From Bryobacterales bacterium (GTDB lineage: Bacteria > Acidobacteriota > Terriglobia > Bryobacterales > Bryobacteraceae), in NCBI GenBank assembly GCA_016789785.1, contig JAEUQE010000018.1, positions 1 through 59,900 on the forward strand: a stretch of DNA of 59,900 bases, written 5' to 3'. Numbering within the stretch: position 1 is the stretch's first letter; each line of letters starts with the position of its first letter. The translations under genes were made by a program, and so were the position numbers. The notes beneath the pieces were generated by a model. It ran no database searches, was not told where the DNA came from, and worked only from the letters and a program-made list of their open reading frames with translations. Shown here one piece after another: positions 37,149 through 43,870 of this stretch.

Positions 37149-37559
37149 ATGTCCAAACGCCGACGATTTCTTCAGTCGCTGCCTGCGATGCCGGTGTTCC
37201 TGTTCGCGGCCGGCAACAGGCCAATTCCGAACCTCACGCTCAGCGAAACTCAGGCCAAGCTCACCAAAGAGCCTTTCGGCGATCTCCGAATCTATTTCGA
37301 TGGAGCTACGGATCAGATTCGCGCCATGACTGCCGGCAGCCTCCGGTTGAAGCCTGGCATGTCTCCGCATCCGCCTCACACCCATCCGGAGGAGGAGTTC
37401 ATGGTCATCACGGAGGGGACGGGTGAGATCACGCTTGATGGCAAGGTCACGAAGGTTGGCCCCGGAGCGATGATGTACTGTGCCGCCAATAAGTCGCACG
37501 GTATTGTGAACACCGGAAAGACTCCTCTGCTGTTCTATTTCTATAAGTGGAAGGCGTAA
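37149..37559 (+). CDS. Cupin domain protein, exported
   Basis: 136 residues. The N-terminus MSKRRRFLQSLPAMPVFLFAA looks like a short Tat or Sec signal. A single cupin fold follows, with motif 1 as GMSPHPPHTHPEEEFMVITEG (His-x-His and Glu metal ligands) and motif 2 as GPGAMMYCAANKSHGIVNTG (final His). Such proteins bind Fe, Mn or Zn and may be sugar isomerases, dioxygenases or sensors; the role here is not determined. The start at 37149 places it divergently from the phosphorylase. It is followed by the aldo/keto reductase after 9 bases, so the two are likely cotranscribed. Confidence 0.78.
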   Translation: MSKRRRFLQSLPAMPVFLFAAGNRPIPNLTLSETQAKLTKEPFGDLRIYFDGATDQIRAMTAGSLRLKPGMSPHPPHTHPEEEFMVITEGTGEITLDGKVTKVGPGAMMYCAANKSHGIVNTGKTPLLFYFYKWKA

Positions 37560-37568
37560 CTGAGAATC

Positions 37569-38522
37569 ATGCAGACTCGCAGGCTTGGTAACTCGGACCT
37601 CGACATCACGGCCATCGGCATCGGCGCCTGGGCGATGGGCGGCCCCGGTTGGGCGTTCTCGTGGGGAGCACAGGACGACACCGATTCCATCGGGGCGATC
37701 CGAAAGGCGCTCGGCCTTGGTGTGAACTGGATCGACACAGCGGCGGTGTACGGGCTCGGGCATTCCGAGGAAGTGGTGGCCCAGGCGCTGGAAGGCGTCA
37801 GCCCGCGGCCCTATGTGTTCACCAAGTGCGCCCGCGTGTGGAATGAGCAACGCGAGATCGGCAAGCGGCTGAAGGCATGGTCCGTGCGCGAGGAGTGCGA
37901 AGCCAGCCTGCGCCGGCTGAAGACGGACTGCATTGATCTTTATCAAATCCACTGGCCGGAGCCGGATGAGGACGTGGAGGAAGGCTGGTCCACCTTGGCC
38001 GAACTTCAGAAGGAAGGAAAAGTGCGCTGGATCGGCGTTTCGAACTTCAGCGTCGCGCAAATGAAGCGTGCCGCCGCGATTGCGCCGATCACATCACTGC
38101 AGCCACCTTACTCGATGGTATCTCCGGAAGTGGAGACGGAGGTCCTGCCGTACGCCTGCGAGAATAACATCGGAGTGATCGTGTACTCGCCGATGAAGGC
38201 CGGTCTGCTCACTGGCGCGATGACTCGCGAGAGGGCGCTGAATCTGCCCGCCGATGACTGGCGGCGCCGGAATCCCGCATTTCAGGAGCCGAATCTGAGC
38301 CGGAATCTGGAATTGGTGGAGACGCTTCGGGTGATCGGGGCAGGGCATGGGCGCACTCCCGGCGAAGTGGCGATTGCGTGGTGTCTGCGGCGGCCGGAAG
38401 TGACCGGTGCGATCACTGGCATGCGCAACCCGGCCCAGGTGGACGGCGTGATCGGTGCATTGGAGTTCCGGCTGTCGTCCGATGAGATCGCCTCCATCGA
38501 CGCAGCAAGGGCGAGACCCTAG
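37569..38522 (+). CDS. Aldo/keto reductase
   Basis: 317 residues, cytoplasmic, an (alpha/beta)8 NADPH-dependent oxidoreductase. The catalytic tetrad is visible: Asp and Tyr in WIDTAAVYGLGHSEE, Lys in YVFTKCARVW and His in LYQIHWPEP. The phosphate-binding region near VAIAWCLRRPEVTGAITGMRN is typical of AKR families 11-15. Reduces a sugar aldehyde or ketone, or an aldehyde; substrate not known. Its neighbour is a Tat-exported cupin, and the adjoining 800 bases downstream have no convincing gene. Confidence 0.88.
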   Translation: MQTRRLGNSDLDITAIGIGAWAMGGPGWAFSWGAQDDTDSIGAIRKALGLGVNWIDTAAVYGLGHSEEVVAQALEGVSPRPYVFTKCARVWNEQREIGKRLKAWSVREECEASLRRLKTDCIDLYQIHWPEPDEDVEEGWSTLAELQKEGKVRWIGVSNFSVAQMKRAAAIAPITSLQPPYSMVSPEVETEVLPYACENNIGVIVYSPMKAGLLTGAMTRERALNLPADDWRRRNPAFQEPNLSRNLELVETLRVIGAGHGRTPGEVAIAWCLRRPEVTGAITGMRNPAQVDGVIGALEFRLSSDEIASIDAARARP

Positions 38523-39327
38523 CCGCCCAGGGGCGGCCAGTTGCGGCCAATCCCCGTGTAGAGTGTCGAGCGCGTTTGCATTCGCTTGCGGCGAGTGCGA
38601 TGTTCGGATTCGCGTGGTTTCCAGCTAACCCAGATCCGCCCCAAGCCAGAGGCCGACCGGTTTGTTCTAGAAGAGGGTCTGGGGAGGCGTGTTTCCAATG
38701 GCCTCGCCCTTGCCCCTTTGGGTTCCAACCGATCGAGTTCCGGGGCTTCACCGTCCCCACCGCGAGGTGCGCTTGGGCCGTTGCGGCCTTGAGTGCAGCG
38801 CAAACGCTGCCGCCGCGGCCCAAGTCGGGCTGCGAGACTCAACGGAACGCTGAAGACCGGGCGCTAGAGAGAGCCCGGCACTTTGGTGCTGCTCCCCTGG
38901 ATACGGAGTCGACCTGTGGCGGCTCTTCCGCGAACTTGCGATCTTCGGGTAAGAAACGTCCTACGGGCGAAAGGGTTCTGATCGACAAATAGAGTGTACA
39001 AGTGATGAAAGGACCTATACAATACGGGAGTGCATAACGGACTCCTGATCGAGGGCTCTTACGAATACTCCAAGCCCTGCGTTGGCGGCTGGCCGCTTGG
39101 GGATTCGCTAGTCCATAGGGTTGCTCTCGACACTCCGAAGGTTGTGGGGTCCAGTTCCCAGGGTAAGAGGCGAAGCTCGAAGCGCGCTTTGATTTCCGAA
39201 TCGCCGATTCATTTCCGCGTAGTGCATCCTGCTACTCCCATAGAAATCCAGCCGATGCCAAACTCGTTACACACCTGGGGGCAATACTGAACCGTCTGGT
39301 CCCTAGAGTGCCGGAAAGGGCGAACTT
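38523..39327. other. Gene-poor region of about 800 bases
   Basis: No open frame matches a family I recognise. A frame at 38576-38992 (+) and overlapping ones on the minus strand stay open for 100-140 codons, but their arginine/proline/alanine-rich composition is what GC-rich noncoding DNA yields. A hairpin CCGGGC/GCCCGG lies at 38857-38878. The 39000-39300 part is less GC-rich and may hold the leader and promoter of the response regulator. It could also be a decayed gene or an unrecognised noncoding RNA. Confidence 0.45.
38995..39022 (+). promoter_or_regulatory. Putative promoter upstream of the response regulator
   Basis: TGTACA (38995-39000) is followed after 15 bases by TATACAA (39016-39022). 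The spacing is slightly short for a housekeeping promoter. It lies about 300 bases ahead of the GTG start of the response regulator, so a long leader would be needed; assignment is tentative. Confidence 0.3.
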
Positions 39328-39960
39328 GTGAGTCGGAAAGTACTCATTGCAGATGACCACTTCGCAGTGCGGCAAGGCCTGGAAGCGCTTCTGCGGGCCG
39401 AGTTGGTGGACTGCCAGTTGGCATCCGTGTCGACGCAAGCCGAACTCGTTGAGCGGCTTGGCCAGGAGGAATGGGATGTCGTGCTGCTGGATCTTAATAT
39501 GCCCGGGCGCAGCGGCCTGGAGAGCCTTCGGGAGATCAAGGATTTGAGTCCAAGCACCGCTGTGTTGATCTACACAGCACACTCTGAGGAGCAGTTGGGC
39601 GTGCGGGCCTTGCGAGCGGGTGCCGACGGTTTCGTCACCAAGGACCGCCCCGCGGAGGAGTTGCTCCGCGCAATCAGGCGTGTCCTGGAAGGCCGGCGCT
39701 ACATCAGCGAAACCCTCGCCGAGCGTATCGCGGACGCCCTGCGCCAGCCCGACGGGGCTCAAGCGCATGAACTGCTGTCGGACCGTGAGTTCCAAATCCT
39801 GCGCATGCTGGGAGGCGGCACCTCGGCGACAGAGATCGCCGATCAGTTGACCTTGAGCATTAAGACCGTGTCTACTTACCGGACCCGCGTGCTTCAAAAA
39901 CTCAACTTGCGCTCCACTGCGGAGTTAATTCGATACGCTGTCGAGCACAATATTCGATGA
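39328..39960 (+). CDS. NarL/LuxR-family response regulator
   Basis: 210 residues, GTG start at 39328 with a GGAAAGGG ribosome-binding element upstream. The receiver domain (1-120) has Asp9-Asp10, phospho-acceptor Asp55 in VVLLDLNMPGRSGLES, a Thr in IYTAHS and Lys105 in GFVTKDRP, so it is complete. A C-terminal LuxR-type helix-turn-helix (about 147-205) shows LSDREFQILRMLGGGTSATE, then IKTVSTYRTRVLQKLNL. It faces a histidine kinase gene on the opposite strand, 214 bases apart, and the pair probably forms a two-component system. A palindrome like the GacA box lies just after the stop. Confidence 0.93.
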   Translation: MSRKVLIADDHFAVRQGLEALLRAELVDCQLASVSTQAELVERLGQEEWDVVLLDLNMPGRSGLESLREIKDLSPSTAVLIYTAHSEEQLGVRALRAGADGFVTKDRPAEELLRAIRRVLEGRRYISETLAERIADALRQPDGAQAHELLSDREFQILRMLGGGTSATEIADQLTLSIKTVSTYRTRVLQKLNLRSTAELIRYAVEHNIR

Positions 39961-39977
39961 AATTTGAGGCGTAATGT

Positions 39978-39995
39978 TGTAGGAATCAGCCTACA
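39978..39995. promoter_or_regulatory. GacA-box-like palindrome
   Basis: TGTAGG-AATCAG-CCTACA: two perfect 6-base arms around a 6-base centre. The layout matches the known GacA binding site (TGTAAG-N6-CTTACA) of the NarL-type regulator family. It lies between the convergent regulator and kinase genes, 18 bases past the regulator stop, so it could also act as a short transcript-end hairpin. Confidence 0.4.
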
Positions 39996-40174
39996 CGATT
40001 CTGTCAGATCTTCCGGCTTGCTCTGCGGCAGCGCCACCTCGTTCCGCGGTTCCCATAGATGCGATGAAGTCCCGGCGCCCAGCTTGAGCCCACTTCTGCG
40101 CGGCCCAAGTCCCCGGGCGGGTTACGACTGGCGGCCCGATTCGGCAGGAGTATTGGACAACGCGAGCCAGACGC

Positions 40175-41722
40175 TTATTCTGCATCGGTCGTGTTTCCTT
40201 GCGGGGCGCGTAAGGGAAGTTCGATCTCAACCTGGACGCCGGGCTGGATGGAACGAATCGAAAGACGGCCGCCCACAGAGAATGCGCGCTCTTTCAGGCC
40301 AACAAGCCCCAGGCCAGTGGTCTGTTCGCCCGCCGGGGGCAACCCACGGCCGTTGTCGGTGATCCGAGTCCGGAAGTTACTTCCGTCTGCCAGAACGTCG
40401 ATTCGAACAGACGTGGCTCCGGAGTGTTTTGCGGTGTTTGTCAGTGCCTCCTGTACCGTCCGGTAAACCGCAAGCGAGGCCGGATAGGGCAGGTCGACCG
40501 CAGTAACGTTCGAGTACATTCTGCATTCGATCCCAGAGGCTGATTGGAAGTTGGTTGCCTGCATGGAAAGCGCCTCGATCAAACCGCCGTGCTCCAGCCC
40601 GACGGGCCGTAGCATGGTGGCCATGTCGCGCGTGCTCTGGATCGCCGTGATCAGGGTATCGCGCGCAAGTGCGAGGCGTTGGGTGGTTTCCTCCGGCTGA
40701 CGCATCTGGAGTTCCACATTGAGCTTGGCGGTGGCCAGTAGTTGACCGAGATGATCATGCAGTTCGTGAGAGATGCGAAGACGCTCCTCTTCGATTGCAC
40801 GTTCGCGAAACTCCACCCAGCGAGCGGACTCGTCGACGTCGATGTTGATTCCGAACCATCTGGAAACCTCGCCTGTTGGAAGCACTAACGGCGCCACGCG
40901 GCAGATAAACCATCGGTACTCGCCGTCGTAGCGCCGGAGCCGGAGCTTCATCTCAACCGAACGTGGCGGATTCGCATGCTCCTCCCAGACTTTCCGGGCG
41001 CGAGCAAGATCGTCCGAATGGACGATGGATGCCGGATCGAAGGACGGATCGAACGCCAGCCCAGTGTAGGTGAGCCAGCTTTGGTTGCCGAATAGCGGGC
41101 TTCCATCAGCGCCTGCGATCCACGCCTGCGCGGGCAGCATCTCCGCCAGATCGCGAAACTGCTTCTCCTGGGCAACTCGCTCGGTGATGTCCATCACGTA
41201 AACGAGGGCGCTTGGATGCTCGTCGAACGGGATGGCGGAGACCTGGACCTCCGCCGTGCGGCCGTCCAGCGTACGGCACGTCCAGTCTCGGGGAGGCGCG
41301 GTCTGGCGACGTTCATTCACCATGGCGATGCGCTGGCGGATCTGATCGCGCAACGAGGGATCGAATAGATCAACAATCTGTTCGCCAATGAGCTGCGCCT
41401 GGTCCGCGGCGCCGAAGATCCGGGCCGCGGCGGGATTCACATACTCGAACCTGCTTGCCCGCTGAATGAACACGCCAAACGGTGCGTTCTCCACCAATGC
41501 CCGAAACTGCCGCAGGCGCTCCTGCGACTTCGCCCGCTCCCGATCCAGCTCTTTCTGATAGCGCGTCAGGAGTTGCCACAAGAGAAGTGAGGTGACAGCC
41601 ACGAAAGCAGCACCTTTTGCGGCGCTCGATGAGTATCCAGAGGGCGGCCACAACCGGCCGGAGATGAGAATCCAGGCGGCTGCCGAGACGAAGTAAATGA
41701 TGCTGATTCGCGCGGGGCTCAT
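40175..41722 (-). CDS. PAS-domain sensor histidine kinase (NarX/HisKA_3 type)
   Basis: 515 residues. Two membrane segments at about 6-24 and 36-52 anchor it in the inner membrane with only a short loop between them. Two PAS domains follow: about 70-190 (FRALVENAPFGVFIQRASRF) and about 195-310 (LFGNQSWLTYTGLAFDPSFD, with EYRWFICRVAPL). The dimerisation box RISHELHDHLGQLL has phospho-acceptor His322, and the ATPase has TVQEALTNTAKHS, DNGRGLPP and GLGLVGLKERA. This is the kinase class that pairs with LuxR/NarL regulators, and one lies convergently 214 bases away. Ligand unknown; sensing is likely intracellular through PAS. Confidence 0.92.
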   Translation of the reverse strand: MSPARISIIYFVSAAAWILISGRLWPPSGYSSSAAKGAAFVAVTSLLLWQLLTRYQKELDRERAKSQERLRQFRALVENAPFGVFIQRASRFEYVNPAAARIFGAADQAQLIGEQIVDLFDPSLRDQIRQRIAMVNERRQTAPPRDWTCRTLDGRTAEVQVSAIPFDEHPSALVYVMDITERVAQEKQFRDLAEMLPAQAWIAGADGSPLFGNQSWLTYTGLAFDPSFDPASIVHSDDLARARKVWEEHANPPRSVEMKLRLRRYDGEYRWFICRVAPLVLPTGEVSRWFGINIDVDESARWVEFRERAIEEERLRISHELHDHLGQLLATAKLNVELQMRQPEETTQRLALARDTLITAIQSTRDMATMLRPVGLEHGGLIEALSMQATNFQSASGIECRMYSNVTAVDLPYPASLAVYRTVQEALTNTAKHSGATSVRIDVLADGSNFRTRITDNGRGLPPAGEQTTGLGLVGLKERAFSVGGRLSIRSIQPGVQVEIELPLRAPQGNTTDAE

Positions 41723-41736
41723 CGTGTTCGCCTGTA

Positions 41737-41786
41737 CGAATGTAAACCCGGCCTTCCGCGAATAACCTCGCGGAAGCGAACATTCG
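41737..41786 (-). promoter_or_regulatory. Structured 5' leader of the histidine kinase gene
   Basis: Just upstream of the kinase ATG a 9-bp perfect stem, CTTCCGCGA (41753-41761) with TCGCGGAAG (41768-41776), has a 6-base loop. It is framed by CGAATG (41737-41742) pairing with CATTCG (41781-41786). A TGTTCG/CGAACA pair (41725-41730 with 41785-41790) offers an alternative outer stem closer to the start codon. There is no T-run, so it may be a translation-control structure. Confidence 0.45.
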
Positions 41787-41854
41787 AACAGCAGTCAAGC
41801 CGCGTCAAGGCCAGGGACTCCAAACTTCCCCGCAACGCCTGCGCTTCGACGATC

Positions 41855-41874
41855 TTGCGGTTAGCGAACCGCAA
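41855..41874. other. Perfect 8-bp hairpin in the kinase upstream region
   Basis: TTGCGGTT (41855-41862) pairs with AACCGCAA (41867-41874) around the 4-base loop AGCG. It could be an operator or another leader hairpin of the kinase gene. Confidence 0.45.
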
Positions 41875-41965
41875 TTCGTCCCCAAGGATATCACATACGG
41901 GACGGTTGGGATCAGAAACTTCAGAACATTCGACCAGTTTCCTGCCGGAATGCGGGTTCCTGCAC

Positions 41966-42012
41966 CTCCCCACCCGGTCAGCGATCTTATCGCAAGCAGA
42001 CCGGGCGGGGAG
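41966..42012 (-). terminator. Large stem-loop downstream of the Gfo/Idh/MocA gene
   Basis: The two arms CTCCCCACCCGGTC (41966-41979) and GACCGGGCGGGGAG (41999-42012) pair over 14 positions with one mismatch. Inside is a second stem, GCGAT (41981-41985) with ATCGC (41989-41993). It begins about 45 bases after the stop of the oxidoreductase. No U-tract follows, so a factor-independent terminator is only one reading. Confidence 0.5.
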
Positions 42013-42032
42013 AACGCGAATGCTCTCCGCCC
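42003..42032 (-). terminator. Alternative stem-loop overlapping the preceding one
   Basis: GGGCGGGGAG (42003-42012) pairs with CTCTCCGCCC (42023-42032), a 10-bp stem with one non-Watson-Crick position. It uses the same arm as the larger stem-loop, so the two structures exclude each other. Position 26 bases past the oxidoreductase stop suits a transcript end. Confidence 0.45.
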
Positions 42033-42057
42033 GCCCATACTCTCGAAAAACGGACCG

Positions 42058-43632
42058 CTACGACTTGATGGCGTGGAAGTCCCAGCCTTTGCGGAACACC
42101 GGGCGAATCAGCTTATTGGCCTCGGCATTGTTGGTAATCCGCATCTTGTCCGGATCATATTCGAGCTTGCCTTCGTGGCGAAGTGCGATCACGCCAAGTA
42201 ACATCCATTCGACGAACGGCGAGGCGACATCGAAATTCGAACACGCAGGCTCACCGCCTTTGCAGGCACGGATGAAGTCGCGCATATGGCCGGGCGATCG
42301 CGTGAGCAGCGGCGGCGGCATCTTGAAGTCCTTCATCTTCTCCACGGGCAGAAGCCGCGTAACTTCACCATAGGTGCCCGTGGTCAGCATGCCTTTGTCG
42401 CCGACGAACACGCTACCGTTCGGCGTGGGGAACCGGAGTTGCGCATCGGGAGCGCGCAGGGCCTGGAACTGTTCCCAGTTGAATACTCGACCCGGAGATT
42501 GGAAGCCGTAGCCTCCTTCGCTCATCGCGCCGGGACCACGGCCCGCGCCACCGCGACGTCCCTGGCCAGGGCCGCCTTGGCCGGCCTGCCCCGTAGGCGC
42601 CAGCATCGGCGGATCGCCGACCCACTCGCCTTGAGGGACACCGGCGATGGTTGGGTTCTGCTTCAATCCGTCGTACCAGAACACCTTCAGCGCCGGCATG
42701 TCCCCGTAAGGGGCGAAGTCGTACCGGGTCACCGATGCTTTCGGGAACATGAAGGGGCTGGTCCCTTCTTTCTTGATACACTCCACGCCGACAATCTTGC
42801 GCTTGGAAAGATGCAGAGCCATGTTCGGTGCACCCAGGATGTGGCAGGCCATGTCACCCAATGCGCCACAGCCGAAGTCGTAAAAGCCTCGCCAGTTAAA
42901 GGGCTGATAGAAAAAGCCGCCCCAGCGGTCGGGCTCCGTCTTGCCGCCGGCGGTGAATGGCCGCTTCTCCGCGACGCCCAGCCACAAGTCCCAATCGAGC
43001 GTGCTCGGCACGGTGTCTTCTTTCGGGATTTCGGTCAAACCCTGGGGCCACAGCGGACGGTCGCTCCAGGCATGCACTTCGGTCACCTGGCCGATCTCGC
43101 CGCTCCAGACAATCTCAGCGCACTGCCGGGTTCCTTCATTCGAGTAACCCTGATTGCCCATCTGCGTGGCGACGCGATACTTGGCCGCGGCATCCCGCAA
43201 CTGCCGTGCTTCCCAAACCGTGCGCACCAGCGGCTTCTGCACGTAGACATGCTTCTGGCGCTCCATGCACCACATCGCCGCCATGCCGTGCATATGGTCG
43301 GGAGTTGCGATGATCACCGCGTCGATGTTGCGCGCTTCCTTGTCCAGCATCTGCCGGAAGTCGCGATACCGGGCCGCGTTCGGATAGCGCTCAAACACGG
43401 GCGCCGCGCGGCGGTCGTCGACATCGCACAAGGCGACGACGTTTTCGGTTGGCGACGCAGCGCCGAGGTTGGATGCGCCCTGACCACCCGAGCCGATGGC
43501 AGCGAAATTGAGTTTCTCGTTCGGGGATTTGTAGCCAGCGAGTCGAAGACTCGCGGCACTTCCGAATCCACCGGAAGGTACGGCGCCAGCAAGCAGTGAG
43601 CCGTAGAAAAAGTATCTTCGGGATATGGCCAT
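42058..43632 (-). CDS. Gfo/Idh/MocA family oxidoreductase, Tat-exported
   Basis: 524 residues. The start at 43632 is set by AGGAG 7 bases upstream and by the Tat-type signal MAISRRYFFYGSLLAG. The dinucleotide fold begins NFAAIGSGGQGASNLG, and IATPDHMHGMAAMWCM is the next family element. The usual Glu-Lys-Pro triad is QKP here (VYVQKPLVR), keeping the catalytic Lys. A glycine/arginine-rich insert (about residues 344-372) interrupts the C-terminal domain. Members oxidise or reduce sugar derivatives with bound NAD(P); exported versions carry the cofactor through the Tat pathway. It lies downstream of a TonB-dependent receptor on the same strand, separated by a strong hairpin. Confidence 0.88.
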   Translation of the reverse strand: MAISRRYFFYGSLLAGAVPSGGFGSAASLRLAGYKSPNEKLNFAAIGSGGQGASNLGAASPTENVVALCDVDDRRAAPVFERYPNAARYRDFRQMLDKEARNIDAVIIATPDHMHGMAAMWCMERQKHVYVQKPLVRTVWEARQLRDAAAKYRVATQMGNQGYSNEGTRQCAEIVWSGEIGQVTEVHAWSDRPLWPQGLTEIPKEDTVPSTLDWDLWLGVAEKRPFTAGGKTEPDRWGGFFYQPFNWRGFYDFGCGALGDMACHILGAPNMALHLSKRKIVGVECIKKEGTSPFMFPKASVTRYDFAPYGDMPALKVFWYDGLKQNPTIAGVPQGEWVGDPPMLAPTGQAGQGGPGQGRRGGAGRGPGAMSEGGYGFQSPGRVFNWEQFQALRAPDAQLRFPTPNGSVFVGDKGMLTTGTYGEVTRLLPVEKMKDFKMPPPLLTRSPGHMRDFIRACKGGEPACSNFDVASPFVEWMLLGVIALRHEGKLEYDPDKMRITNNAEANKLIRPVFRKGWDFHAIKS

Positions 43633-43774
43633 GGTCGATCTCCTAAGAGGACGTGGCGGATTCGCCGGCGCGAAGGTTACGAGGGTGCGATCGCGAGGGA
43701 ACGATCCAGCCACGATCTGACGATTTATCCACTCGTTTGGAATGATAACAGAGCCTGACGGCGGACGTTGGTCG

Positions 43775-43802
43775 GCGAACGCCGCAGTCAGCGAACGCCG
43801 CA
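43775..43802. repeat. Short tandem repeat GCGAACGCCGCA
   Basis: The 12-mer occurs at 43775-43786 and again at 43791-43802, a 16-base period, in the gap between the oxidoreductase and the receptor. It may be a paired regulator site in the oxidoreductase promoter region. Confidence 0.4.
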
Positions 43803-43816
43803 CAAACTCGTCCGCT

Positions 43817-43862
43817 GGGAGAGCAACCGCTACGAAGACGAGTTGCTCCCCCGTTTGTGACT
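43817..43862 (-). terminator. Transcription terminator-like hairpin after the receptor at 47395
   Basis: On the minus strand GGGGGAGCAAC pairs completely with GTTGCTCTCCC (11 bp with one G-U), loop 24 bases, starting 9 bases after the receptor stop. No U-run follows. It should separate the receptor from the oxidoreductase gene. Confidence 0.55.
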
Positions 43863-43870
43863 CACGAATC

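Noticed and set aside
38576..38992. 139-codon plus-strand frame in the gap after the aldo/keto reductase
   Set aside because: No ribosome-binding site, no domain, and equally long frames on the other strand; composition looks noncoding. Kept only as part of the unexplained region.
39030..39290. Possible leader peptide of 86 codons (GTG start) after the TATACAA element
   Set aside because: No ribosome-binding site and no conserved feature; too weak to annotate as a gene.
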